64,000 nt of DNA from UBA1926 sp002337215 (GTDB lineage: Bacteria; Planctomycetota; Phycisphaerae; Phycisphaerales; UBA1924): the NCBI GenBank assembly GCA_963973795.1, contig CAXBAF010000003.1, forward strand, positions 62,001 to 126,000, written 5' to 3'. The first letter of the stretch is position 1; each line of letters starts with the position of its first letter. The translations under genes and the position numbers were made by a program. This document shows positions 8,543-16,522 of this stretch, piece by piece. Under the pieces are notes generated by a model. The model searched no databases. It was not told the origin of the DNA and was given only the letters and a program-made list of their open reading frames with translations.

Positions 8543-9070
8543 TCACATCACCGACCCGAGCCCGATCGCCCGGCGCCAGGTGCTCATCTGCCCCAGGTGC
8601 ATCATGGTGTGACCCACGAGCAGGAAACTCGCGACGTGGCCCACGGTGGGGAAGGCTTCGGCCATCCGTCCCTCGATGGGATGCTTGGCTTTCATCTGCT
8701 CGTCCGACATGCCCCCGACGGCGTCGATCGCGGCGCGGTGCGACCGCACAAAGAGGTCCACGATCTCCGATCGGGCGGGGTACACCGACCCGTCGGGATC
8801 ATCGACGCAGTCCTTGCCCGCCTCGAACAGTTCGAGATAGTTCGCGGGCGGCGCGATCGCCGACCCGTCCTGCCCCGCGGCGGCGAGGATCCGCGTCGGG
8901 TAGATCGCGAGATGGCCGTAGATGAACGCGGGATGGTTCGCGTTGATCAGCGTGCCGTCCCCGGGCGCGAACCGGGCGAACCCGTCATCGGGCACGCCCT
9001 TGAGAAGCAGCTCGCCCAGCCCGAACGCGCGCTCCGCCCCGGTCACGATCATCGATGCGATGCTGTCCAT
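8543..9070 (-). CDS. DinB-superfamily protein
   Basis: 175 residues. It has a four-helix layout with candidate metal histidines in NANHPAFIYGHLAIYP and near the C-terminus in VGHTMMHLGQMSTWRR, the pattern of DinB/YfiT-like metalloenzymes, some of which are bacillithiol- or mycothiol-type S-transferases. No close functional assignment is possible. The ATG at 9070 is used; the MoeB-type gene begins its 3' end 58 bases away. Confidence 0.7.
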   Translation of the reverse strand: MDSIASMIVTGAERAFGLGELLLKGVPDDGFARFAPGDGTLINANHPAFIYGHLAIYPTRILAAAGQDGSAIAPPANYLELFEAGKDCVDDPDGSVYPARSEIVDLFVRSHRAAIDAVGGMSDEQMKAKHPIEGRMAEAFPTVGHVASFLLVGHTMMHLGQMSTWRRAIGLGSVM

Positions 9071-9127
9071 GTGGTGTTCCTTTGTGTGTCTGGTCTTGAG
9101 GTGTCGGCGTGAGCCCCGTGAACCGCG

Positions 9128-10174
9128 CTAGGCCCCGATGTATTTCGCGTAGATCGAGCGGGCCCGCGCCGGATCGGTCGTGCCCCCGACGAGCGCGCGC
9201 CCGTCGCGGAAGACCGTGAGTTCGATCGATTCACCGTCCAGCAGACCGCGCACGAGAAACCGTGTCGTCGTGAACGAGCCGTGCGAGCGAAGTTTCTCTG
9301 CGACCGCGTCGAGATCAATCCTCGTCCGGACACCCGGCGTGACCTGCACGGCGTCGCGGCCGCAGATCGCGACCGGGCCGGCCTCGGCGTGATCAAGGTA
9401 CGCGAACGTGCGCGCCGCGCAGCACGGGCACGCCGGGTCGAGCAGGCCCGCGAGCGGCACCTCGCGCACCGAGTTGCCCCAGACGTCGATCTCGAGAAGG
9501 GTCCGCCGGACGCTGTCGTGCGCACCGGTGAGCACCTTGATCGCCTCACCCGCCTGGAGCGAGGCGACGACCGAGACCAGCGGCCCCATCACACCCGCGG
9601 TGTCGCACGTGGGCTGCGACCCGGCGGGGGGCGGGCCTTCGAATACGCACCGCAGGCAGGGCGAGGCGTCCGCGCCGAACGGGGGGAGGAACGACGCGAG
9701 CATGCCCGAGGTGCCCACGGCGCCCGCGTAGAGATAGGGCACGCCCAGCTTGACGGCGAGGTCGTTGATCAGAAACCGGGTCTCGAAGTTGTCGGTGCCG
9801 TCGAGGATGACGTCGGGAGCGTGTCCCGCATCGTCGGCCGCGATCCGCTCGGCGTTGGACGCGGCGAAGTCCGCGACGACCGGGATCGTGCGCACGCCGC
9901 TGTTGACTGCCGCCAGGCGGTCGGCCGCGGCGGCGGCCTTCGGCGCGCCGACCTGCGACTCATCGAACAGCGTCTGCCGCTGGAGGTTGGTCTCCTCGAC
10001 GAGGTCTCGATCGACGATGGTGATCGTCCCGACCCCCGCCCGGGCGAGCAGGTCGGCCGACACGCAGCCGAGCGCGCCGCAGCCCACGATGAGCGCACGC
10101 GAGCGTCCCAGTCGCGTCTGGCCCGCGTTTCCGATGTCAGGCAGCAGTCGTTGTCGGTGGTAGCGGTCGGTCAC
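9128..10174 (-). CDS. MoeB/ThiF-type adenylyltransferase (E1-like)
   Basis: 348 residues. It activates the C-terminal glycine of a ubiquitin-like sulfur-carrier protein (MoaD or ThiS) by adenylation. Visible are the Rossmann ATP loop GCGALGC (31-37), the DRDLVEETNLQRQ segment, a zinc site made by C173/C176 and C249/C252, and the MoeB-type cysteine C190 in PTCDTAGVMG. The last 90 residues (about 258-348) are a small extra C-terminal domain with FLVRGLLDGESIELTVFRDGRALV; it could be a carrier-like or rhodanese-replacement module, and I do not recognise it firmly. The start is a GTG at 10174. Confidence 0.88.
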   Translation of the reverse strand: MTDRYHRQRLLPDIGNAGQTRLGRSRALIVGCGALGCVSADLLARAGVGTITIVDRDLVEETNLQRQTLFDESQVGAPKAAAAADRLAAVNSGVRTIPVVADFAASNAERIAADDAGHAPDVILDGTDNFETRFLINDLAVKLGVPYLYAGAVGTSGMLASFLPPFGADASPCLRCVFEGPPPAGSQPTCDTAGVMGPLVSVVASLQAGEAIKVLTGAHDSVRRTLLEIDVWGNSVREVPLAGLLDPACPCCAARTFAYLDHAEAGPVAICGRDAVQVTPGVRTRIDLDAVAEKLRSHGSFTTTRFLVRGLLDGESIELTVFRDGRALVGGTTDPARARSIYAKYIGA

Positions 10175-10231
10175 GGACGATGGTAGTGGGGCGGAGGCGG
10201 GCGGCGGGGTCGTGGTGGGCTGAGTCCGTGG

Positions 10232-10561
10232 TCACCCAAACATCTGGCCCGAGTCCATGTCCTGGAGCTTCCACCCGTTCTCCCGGCAGATCCGGAAGAG
10301 GATGGGGAAGGCGAAGTCCTCGTTCTGGCAGTAGACGAGGGCCTGGCGCACGACGCCGTCCATGGGGACGATTTCGATGACCAGCCCCGGGCCGTAGAAG
10401 GTGACCGACCCGGTGCCCTTCCCCGAACTGCCATCGGTGGCGGTGTTGAACTTCGCGAGCCCGGCCTCGAACTCGTCGCGCGAACCCATGGGAACCGTGG
10501 GGCTCATCCGGTCGTCGGGGTCTTCGAGTTTGATCAGCGCGAGCTGGCGTCGCTTGGCCAC
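10232..10561 (-). CDS. Conserved hypothetical protein
   Basis: 109 residues, MAKRRQLALIKLEDPDDRM at the start and a compact C-terminal half with YGPGLVIEIVPMDGVVRQALVYC and ILFRICRENGWKLQDMDSGQMF. No signal peptide, membrane segment or catalytic motif is seen. It sits 31 bases downstream of the response regulator on the same strand, so the two may be cotranscribed. Confidence 0.7.
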   Translation of the reverse strand: MAKRRQLALIKLEDPDDRMSPTVPMGSRDEFEAGLAKFNTATDGSSGKGTGSVTFYGPGLVIEIVPMDGVVRQALVYCQNEDFAFPILFRICRENGWKLQDMDSGQMFG

Positions 10562-10591
10562 TGGCGGTCTCCGCGGGGTCAGCGGTCGTTC

Positions 10592-11026
10592 TTACTCGTC
10601 GTCGCCGTCCGAATCGCCGTCCTGGTCGTCGTCTCTGGCGTCGGCGAGGCGGGCGACGGTGTCGATCAGGTGGCTGAGCGGGACGGGCTTCTGGAGGTAG
10701 TCGTCCACGCCGAGGCTCTCGGCGTAGGCCTGGTGCCGCTGCCCCTCGTTGGCGGTGCACATCACCACGCTCGGGCTGTCGGCGTGGCCCTTGATCTTCT
10801 CGAGCGCCAGGAAGCCCGAGCGGCCCGGCAGCATCATGTCGAGCACGACCACGTCGGGCCTGTGCTCGTTGCACCGCGTGATGGCGGTGTTCCCGTCGCT
10901 GGCGGTGAATGTCTCGGCGCCCTCGCTCGCGAGGGCGGCCTCGAACGATTCGAGAATGTCGCGGTCGTCATCGACGATCAGCACACGCACGCCGTCGAGT
11001 TTGCCTTCGTAATCGTCACCGCTCAT
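10592..11026 (-). CDS. Single-domain response regulator (CheY-like)
   Basis: 144 residues. RVLIVDDDRDI holds the acidic pocket, VVVLDMMLPGRSG the phospho-acceptor Asp, and DDYLQKPV the conserved Lys. It ends in a very acidic tail (ARDDDQDGDSDGDDE). There is no output domain, so it acts by protein interaction. The ATG at 11026 is preferred over 11062 because GGGAGGAA lies 6 bases before it. No cognate kinase is adjacent. Confidence 0.9.
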   Translation of the reverse strand: MSGDDYEGKLDGVRVLIVDDDRDILESFEAALASEGAETFTASDGNTAITRCNEHRPDVVVLDMMLPGRSGFLALEKIKGHADSPSVVMCTANEGQRHQAYAESLGVDDYLQKPVPLSHLIDTVARLADARDDDQDGDSDGDDE

Positions 11027-11159
11027 CGCGTTCCTCCCGCCGAACCGGCGGCTTCTCTTCACCAGTCGTTCGGCCTGTTCGTTCGGCGTCGGCGGTCATT
11101 CTACCGTGTCGCCCCCCCGGCCTGTGTCGCGGCGACCACCGAAAACTCGGGCGGAACCC

Positions 11160-12299
11160 TCAGGGCATCCGGTCGATCCCCCGCTCGGCGAGGAACGCCC
11201 GGTCCGCGTCCGACTGCGCCGCGATCCGCTCCACCCCCGCCTCGTCCATCCAGGGCAGTTCGAGTAGTTTCCGACGCAGGTGGTCCGGGAAGGGCTTGTT
11301 GAGCCGTTCGTGGCGGGGCCGGCTCTTCCAGATCCGGTGCATCCACAGGTACTGGGTGGGCTCGGCCAGCACGAGGTTCTCGAGCGACCGGCGATATCGG
11401 GCGGTGAGGTAGAACAGCGGGTCGGGCTGCGCGAGATATTCCTCGGGGCCGAACACGTCGTCCACGGTGACGCGGAACCGGAGATTGTTGGTCCCGATGC
11501 GTCTCCCCTGGGCGCGTTCTTCGCCGGACGCGTCCCAGCCGACGCGGTGGGCACCGCCGCTCACGATAACGGCGTTGTACTTGAGCGCCATGAGCCCGAT
11601 TGATTTATACGTGCTCGTGAGCCTGCCGAAGAACGGGACGAACACGCCGCGGTCGCCCGCGTTCTGGTCGGCCACGAACGCGACGGCGCGTTTCTCTTCG
11701 AGCAGCCGGGGCACCGCGTGGACGGCGCCGAACTTATCGACCAGTTCGAGCCCCCGTCGCTCGCGGGTCCGGCGGATCCACCGGTCGAGTGGCTTGAGAT
11801 CGAGCGGGCGGTAGATCGCGTGGACGCGCACGCCGAGCAGGGCGAGCGTGTAGCCCATCGCCTCCCAGTTGCCCGAGTGCCCGGTGATGAGGATCACGGG
11901 GCGATCCCCAGTCAACGCGTCGAGCGCCCGGCCCACGTCGCCCACGTCCACGTGCCGCGACCACGAGTCCTCGGTGAGCACCCGCGGCAGGAACGCGACC
12001 TCGACGGCGAGCATCGCCAGGTGCTCGTAGCTCTGCAGCGCGAGCTCGCGGCGGGTCGCCTCGTCCGAGTCGGGGAGCACGAACCCCAGGCTCTCGATGG
12101 CGCGGTCGATGCGCTTCTTATTGAACGACATGCCGCCGAACGTCCGCCCCAGCCTGCGTGCGATGCTCAGCGCGTTAGCGGGCCCCGCGATCTGCGGCGC
12201 CATCATCGCGCCGCGCAGCACGCCGTAGGTCGCGTAGCCGAGCGGGCCGGTCCGTTGGTTGGAATTGCGAGCGGAGCCCATCGTCGGCGCTTTCTTCAC
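11160..12299 (-). CDS. LpxL/HtrB-like lysophospholipid acyltransferase
   Basis: 379 residues. It belongs to the LPLAT lipid A late acyltransferase group: the HX4E catalytic motif is in TGHSGNWEAMG, followed by VHAIYRPLD, a conserved ADQNAGDRGVFVPFFG segment and the C-terminal PTQYLWMHRIWKSRP motif. The predicted role is adding a secondary fatty acyl chain to lipid A or a related lipid in the inner membrane. It is longer than E. coli LpxL because of an N-terminal extension. It could use a different acceptor in planctomycetes. Confidence 0.87.
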   Translation of the reverse strand: MKKAPTMGSARNSNQRTGPLGYATYGVLRGAMMAPQIAGPANALSIARRLGRTFGGMSFNKKRIDRAIESLGFVLPDSDEATRRELALQSYEHLAMLAVEVAFLPRVLTEDSWSRHVDVGDVGRALDALTGDRPVILITGHSGNWEAMGYTLALLGVRVHAIYRPLDLKPLDRWIRRTRERRGLELVDKFGAVHAVPRLLEEKRAVAFVADQNAGDRGVFVPFFGRLTSTYKSIGLMALKYNAVIVSGGAHRVGWDASGEERAQGRRIGTNNLRFRVTVDDVFGPEEYLAQPDPLFYLTARYRRSLENLVLAEPTQYLWMHRIWKSRPRHERLNKPFPDHLRRKLLELPWMDEAGVERIAAQSDADRAFLAERGIDRMP

Positions 12300-12349
12300 A
12301 CGCTCACCGGCGAGCGGCGCGGCTCATTCACGATGCTCACAGACCCGCA

Positions 12350-12452
12350 AGAGGCTCACGGCTCGGACCTCGTGAGCGGAGGGTCGCGACTCGGACCTCG
12401 TGAGCGGAGGCTCGCGACTCGGACCTCGTGAGCGGAGGCTCACGACTCAGAC
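12350..12452. repeat. 28-bp tandem repeat, about 3.6 copies
   Basis: The core CTCGGACCTCGTGAGCGGAG begins at 12362, 12390 and 12418, giving an exact 28-base period; partial units flank both sides. Spacers between cores differ only slightly (TCGCGA/TCACGA). It fills the gap between the acyltransferase start and the end of the coiled-coil gene, and each unit can form a small CCTC/GAGG stem. No protein frame is evident. It is too regular and spacer-free to be CRISPR. Confidence 0.9.
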
Positions 12453-12457
12453 AGCTC

Positions 12458-13828
12458 TTACCTCGGCAGCTCGCCGATGAGCGTGCGCAGGCGGTTCTGG
12501 TTGAGCACGGGGATCGACGACGCGCTCGCGGCCTCGAACAGGTCCTCGTACCGGTCCACGCGGTTCTTGAGACGCAGGTACTCGTCGTAGACCACGCGGG
12601 GCGCGTTCGGGGCGGGCTGCAGCGGCTCGTCGGGGCGCGAGCCCAGCACGAGGAAGTCCAGGTCGCCCGTGATGTCGTCGAGGACGTCGCCGCCCCAGCG
12701 TTCGATGATCGCCACGAGGCCCTCGCGCTCGAAGGGGGTGGCGATGCCGTCCCCGTCGGTGTCGAAGTTGCCGAACACGACGAAGTTGTACGTCTTGTCG
12801 GGGTCGTAGACCGGGTTGGCGATCACGTCGCCCGAGACGACCGGGTTGCCCCGGCTCGACTTCACGACCCGGCAGCGTGCACTGGCCGCCTCCATGCCGA
12901 TGACCTCGATAACGGCCTTGCCCGGGAGGTACTCGCCCGACTCGGTGGGACGGATCGCCGAGGCGTTGCTGTAGACGCTGAAGGTCATGCCGATGACGAG
13001 CTTGTCGTTGCGGCCCAGCGTGATGATGACGACGTCCTCGCCCTGCTGCACCGCGGCGACCTCGCCGTCCACGAGGGCGTACTCGTCGAGCGGCGCGATC
13101 CGGTTCTCGGTGGTCTCGCCGCGGAGCCGGCGGACCTGGTCACGCAGCACCAGGATCTGCTGGTTGAGTTCGGCGACGCGCCCGTCCCGGTCGCGGAGGT
13201 TGTCGCGGTACTCCGCCCGGTCGCTCGCGACGCCCCGGCGTGTCCGGTCCTCGAAGCCCTCGACCTGGGCGCGGAGATCCTCGACCTCGCGGCGGTAGCC
13301 CGCGACGCGGTCGTTCGCCTCGGCGGCGGTCGCGAGCGCGTTCGCCTCGAGCTGCTCGACACGCTGCTTCTCGGCGGCGATGTTCGCGAGTTCGGTCGCG
13401 AGCCGGCCCTCGGCGCCCGCGAGTTCGCGCTCCAGGCTCTGGACCCGGCCCTCGAGGCGGGTGATCGTTGACTCGAGCGAGCCGGACCCGTCGGTCAGGT
13501 TGTCGGAACGCTCACGGATCTGTTCCATCGTCAGGTTCGCGTTGCCCGCGGCGATCCGCTTGAGCTCGCTGTTGTTGGTCAGCAGGTGATCGACGAGGCT
13601 CTTGCGCTCGCCGCGGGCCGCGCTGAGCGCCACCTCAACGTTACTCGACTGGCGCTCACCGGTCGCGATGATCTCCTCGTAGGTGTTGGTGAGGTTCGCG
13701 ACCTCGCCCTCGGCCTGCGACTTCTTGCTGTAGAAGTAGACCGATGAGATGAGGAAGCCGACCGCGAAGGTCGCGAGCAGGCCGATGGTGATGTAGATGC
13801 CGGTGCTGGCCGAGGTTCTCGATGCCAT
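12458..13828 (-). CDS. Membrane-anchored coiled-coil protein with BRCT-like C-terminus
   Basis: 456 residues from the ATG at 13828. One N-terminal membrane helix (residues 10-33) is followed by a long coiled coil (about 36-240, rich in LEGRVQSLERELAGAEGRL-type heptads). A beta-rich module at 252-340 (DGEVAAVQQGEDVVIITLGR, VIGMTFSVYS, GDVIANPVYD) resembles the small beta-barrel of FlgT-C-like proteins. Residues 347-455 have a BRCT-like order: YNFVVFGNFD, IIERWGGDVLDDITGDLDFLVLG and a final ASSIPVLNQNRLRTLIG. Cell location is inner membrane. Most of the chain may lie outside the cytoplasm, but the topology is not certain. Function unknown. Confidence 0.75.
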   Translation of the reverse strand: MASRTSASTGIYITIGLLATFAVGFLISSVYFYSKKSQAEGEVANLTNTYEEIIATGERQSSNVEVALSAARGERKSLVDHLLTNNSELKRIAAGNANLTMEQIRERSDNLTDGSGSLESTITRLEGRVQSLERELAGAEGRLATELANIAAEKQRVEQLEANALATAAEANDRVAGYRREVEDLRAQVEGFEDRTRRGVASDRAEYRDNLRDRDGRVAELNQQILVLRDQVRRLRGETTENRIAPLDEYALVDGEVAAVQQGEDVVIITLGRNDKLVIGMTFSVYSNASAIRPTESGEYLPGKAVIEVIGMEAASARCRVVKSSRGNPVVSGDVIANPVYDPDKTYNFVVFGNFDTDGDGIATPFEREGLVAIIERWGGDVLDDITGDLDFLVLGSRPDEPLQPAPNAPRVVYDEYLRLKNRVDRYEDLFEAASASSIPVLNQNRLRTLIGELPR

Positions 13829-14181
13829 GTCTGAATGCTCCGTCGGTCGGATTCCCGCGAGTCTGTCTGTTCGGGCGAGCACCGGCTTGGGTCAAGACCG
13901 GTGCGGTCGGTGCGTGTGCAGTCGGTCAGGGTCTGTCGATCTCGTGGAGTGCCTGGTCCATCCCCGCCCGGCGTGCGCACACGCCCGGCTTCCCCCCGCC
14001 GAGGCGGGGTTCACGGCGGATCCCCCGAGTCGGGCCCGGGCGGTCCTGAGGCGGGGATGATAGGGGCAACGCGGTCGTCCTGCCGGGACAGGCGGGCGTG
14101 TGTCCGTCGGCCGGCTCTGTCGATCCGAACAGAGCCCCGCCGCGGTTCCGTCGCCGGGGAGACCCGGCATAACCTCCGGCC
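13829..14181. other. Divergent intergenic region with one short hairpin
   Basis: 353 bases between the coiled-coil gene (leftward) and the PhnP-like gene (rightward). The only clear structure is CCCCGCC (13994-14000) with GGCGGGG (14003-14009), a tight G+C hairpin. Open frames across it look like shadows of high-GC sequence. No promoter could be picked with confidence. Confidence 0.5.
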
Positions 14182-15003
14182 ATGCGTTTGCGTTTTCTTG
14201 GCACCGGCACCTCCTCGGGCGTCCCCGTCATCGGGTGCGATTGCCGGGTCTGCACATCGACCGATCCGCGCGACAGCCGGCTGCGCACGTCCGCGGCCCT
14301 CGAGTTTACCGACCATACCGGCGAGGACCGGGTCATCCTGCTCGATGCGGGGCCCGATCTGCGGCAGCAGGTGCTCTCGGCGGGGCTCGAACGCTGCGAC
14401 GCCGTGCTGCTGACCCACAACCACGTGGACCACTGCTTCGGGCTCGATGAACTCCGGCGGTTCAATGTGATGATGGGTGGGCCGATCGAGGTCTTCGCCG
14501 ACAAACCCACCATGAAGGCGATCCGCCGGGTGTATGCGCACATCTTCGACCGGGCGTCGCTCAAGCAGGATTCGTTCATCGCGACGCTGATCCCGCACGA
14601 GATCGAGCATTACCGGACGTTCGAGTTGTTCGGGCTCGAGATCACCCCGGTGACGCTCCTGCACGGCCGGGTCCCGATCGCGGGGTACCGGTTCGCGTGG
14701 GCCGAGGGCAAGGCCGGGTCGGCGGGGGGGGTGCTCCCGATGGCGTACTGCACGGACGTTTCGTCGATCCCGCCAGAGACCTGGCCCCACCTGAACGGGC
14801 TATCTGTGTTCGTCCTGGATGCGCTCCGGCATCGCAAGCACCCGACGCACTTCACGCTCGATCAGGCGGAGTCGGTCGCGGACCGGGTCGAGGCTGACCG
14901 GACGTTCTATGTCCATATGTCGCATGATCTACCGCACGAAGAGACGGACGCGGAACTCTCGGACGGGCGCGGGTTGGCGTTTGACGGTCTTGACGTTGAC
15001 TGA
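14182..15003 (+). CDS. PhnP-like MBL-fold phosphodiesterase
   Basis: 273 residues. It starts MRLRFLGTGTSSGVPVIGC, the characteristic opening of the PhnP/LipB-associated MBL group, including the CDCRVC cysteine cluster. The metal motif HNHVDH is in VLLTHNHVDHCFGLDELR. Later His/Asp ligands are in TPVTLLHGRV, MAYCTDVSSIP and VHMSHDLPHE. Family members are cyclic phosphodiesterases acting on phosphorylated ribose or nucleotides; no phn genes are nearby, so the substrate is open. Confidence 0.88.
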   Translation: MRLRFLGTGTSSGVPVIGCDCRVCTSTDPRDSRLRTSAALEFTDHTGEDRVILLDAGPDLRQQVLSAGLERCDAVLLTHNHVDHCFGLDELRRFNVMMGGPIEVFADKPTMKAIRRVYAHIFDRASLKQDSFIATLIPHEIEHYRTFELFGLEITPVTLLHGRVPIAGYRFAWAEGKAGSAGGVLPMAYCTDVSSIPPETWPHLNGLSVFVLDALRHRKHPTHFTLDQAESVADRVEADRTFYVHMSHDLPHEETDAELSDGRGLAFDGLDVD

Positions 15004-15124
15004 GCGATCTTCTCCCCGGTTTTCGATCTGTATCAGAACAGTTGGCCGAAACATGCCGTAAAATTGCTTTCAGCCGGCTCTCCCCGAACGGAGGGGTTCC
15101 CATTGCCGGCGGGCAGGAGAAGTC

Positions 15125-15337
15125 ATGTCGCAGCCGACCCCCGCGTCCTCGTCCCGGGTTGTCCCGAATCCGTCGGCCCGCTCGACCGCCTCGAAGGCGG
15201 GCGCGAGCACGGATTCAACGCCTGCGGTTCGGAAGTCGACCAGACCGAGTGACACCGGCACCGGCCTCTCCTTCCCCTTCCCGTTCCCACCCGATTACGA
15301 AACACCCTCGACGCCGGCCTCTCCGCCGTCGAAGTGA
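15125..15337 (+). CDS. Small Pro/Ser/Thr-rich protein, doubtful
   Basis: 70 residues, MSQPTPASSSRVVPNPSARS, ending TPSTPASPPSK. It is low complexity with no fold visible. In its favour are an AGGAG six bases before the ATG and G/C-rich third codon positions. It lies alone in the 403-base gap between the PhnP-like gene and mgtC. It may be a disordered peptide or a chance frame. Confidence 0.4.
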   Translation: MSQPTPASSSRVVPNPSARSTASKAGASTDSTPAVRKSTRPSDTGTGLSFPFPFPPDYETPSTPASPPSK

Positions 15338-15406
15338 AGCGCACGTCCCCGTCTGGCATGAGAACGGGGGCGACTCGTCTTCTCTCAATCTGAATAGAAT
15401 CTGAGT

Positions 15407-15943
15407 ATGGACCTGACTGCGGAGATGATTGTCGCGCGGATCGGGCTCGCTGCCCTCTTGGGCCTGCTCATCGGGCTCGATCGCCAGCACCTCCGCAAGC
15501 CGGCCGGTATGCGGACGATGCTCATGGTCTCGTTCGGGGCCTGCCTGTTCACGCTCGGTGGCATCCGTCTCGCCTCGGCCGGGTCGTCGGTCGGGACCGG
15601 CTTCAATACCGATGCGCTCTCCCGTGTCATCCAGGGCGTGATCGGCGGGATCGGCTTTCTCGGCGCGGGTGTGATCCTGCGCGACCGGGGCACGGTCCGG
15701 GGCGTCACCACCGCCGCGGGGCTGTGGGTCACCGCGGGTGTCGGCATCGCGTGCGGCCTCGGCGAGTATCTGCTCGCGATCTTCTCGGCTGTCTTCGCGA
15801 TTCTGGCGTTCACGTCGTCGCGGTTCTTCGTCCGCGAAGAGAACGGGGGCGAGAACGAGTGCCAGCACAATGGTTCCGAGGAGCCGACCACGCTCGAATC
15901 GGCGTGCGCCGAGGGGTGCGACCAGGGGCCTGATGGCCGGTAG
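15407..15943 (+). CDS. MgtC/SapB-family membrane protein
   Basis: 178 residues with the MgtC N-terminal membrane domain: LAALLGLLIGLDRQ, KPAGMRTMLMVSFGACLFTLGG, then VIQGVIGGIGFLGAGVILRD and VRGVTTAAGLWVTAGVGIACG. Four to five membrane helices span residues 5-138. The cytoplasmic regulatory tail of longer MgtC proteins is missing and replaced by a short acidic tail with two cysteines. Members are linked to Mg limitation and inhibition of F-ATPase in pathogens; the role here is not known. Confidence 0.88.
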   Translation: MDLTAEMIVARIGLAALLGLLIGLDRQHLRKPAGMRTMLMVSFGACLFTLGGIRLASAGSSVGTGFNTDALSRVIQGVIGGIGFLGAGVILRDRGTVRGVTTAAGLWVTAGVGIACGLGEYLLAIFSAVFAILAFTSSRFFVREENGGENECQHNGSEEPTTLESACAEGCDQGPDGR

Positions 15944-15952
15944 GCTCGGGCG

Positions 15953-16336
15953 GTGGGCAACCTCTGGCAGTCCATACTGAACACGCACCGGCTCTGGTCC
16001 GTGCTCGTCTGGATGCTGCCGATCGCGGCAGCGATGATTGTTGCTTGGGCGTTGTTCCGCAATCGTCCCGGCCTCTGGGGCGTGCCGCGCGAGCGGTGCC
16101 CGAAGTGCTGGTACGACATGGGAAGGCGCGATCGGACCGAGGGACACGGTGATGCCGATGCTGTGGGTTCACAACGGTGGCGAGGTTTTCTCGTGCATGC
16201 AGGTCGACGGAATTACCGTCATCCGATGCGAGGGTGGGTGGGGGAAAGAAGCCTTTGGTCGCACGCTCGAACGCATCCGCGAAATCGGCCCCGACGGGAT
16301 CCTCAACGAGCACGGCGTCGAGCCCTGATCGCGTGA
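15953..16336 (+). CDS. Small membrane protein with half zinc ribbon, possibly frameshifted
   Basis: A GTG start at 15953 gives one membrane helix (about residues 15-35) and then GVPRERCPKCWYDMG, the opening of the C-P-K-C-W-Y-D-M ribbon that planctomycetes place on small membrane proteins; the second CxxC expected about 10 residues later is absent. After about residue 63 the frame becomes Arg/His-rich and unlike a real protein, while another frame (16152-16328) looks more natural. The gene may be truncated or frameshifted at about 16135. Confidence 0.4.
   Translation: MGNLWQSILNTHRLWSVLVWMLPIAAAMIVAWALFRNRPGLWGVPRERCPKCWYDMGRRDRTEGHGDADAVGSQRWRGFLVHAGRRNYRHPMRGWVGERSLWSHARTHPRNRPRRDPQRARRRALIA
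16152..16328 (+). CDS. Small hypothetical protein
   Basis: 58 residues, MPMLWVHNGGEVFSCMQVDGITVIRCEGGWGKEAFGRTLERI and on, ending LNEHGVEP. The amphipathic composition looks genuine, and GAGGGA lies about 8-13 bases before the ATG. It is in a different frame from the upstream half-ribbon ORF, so it is either an overlapping small gene or the displaced 3' part of that gene. Confidence 0.45.
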   Translation: MPMLWVHNGGEVFSCMQVDGITVIRCEGGWGKEAFGRTLERIREIGPDGILNEHGVEP

Positions 16337-16350
16337 ACCGACCCTGCTGC

Positions 16351-16436
16351 GGGTGCCATGGAGACGGCGCAGCCTTCTCCATGATGGACGGTTACTGATC
16401 TTGGAGAAACCGCTACGCGGTGTCTCCAAGGCACCC
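16351..16436. repeat. 86-bp palindromic interspersed element, copy 1
   Basis: It begins GGGTGCC and ends GGCACCC, with two internal hairpins (GGAGA...TCTCC type). On the reverse strand, arms of 35 bases at each end match copy 2 at 22209-22294 almost base for base, while the central 16 bases differ. It sits between the convergent ends of the small ORF and topA. It looks like a REP/BIME or MITE-type element; no transposase is nearby. Confidence 0.85.
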
Positions 16437-16522
16437 GGCGTGCGTTCGCCGACAACGAGCCGGTGGCGCGCGGTCCTCTGCCTTTGCCCTTCGGGTCAAA
16501 CGCGGGCACCGGGTGTCGAATA

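Noticed and set aside
12350..12452. CRISPR array
   Set aside because: The repeat has no 30-40 base variable spacers; units are direct neighbours with near-identical linkers, and no cas genes are present.
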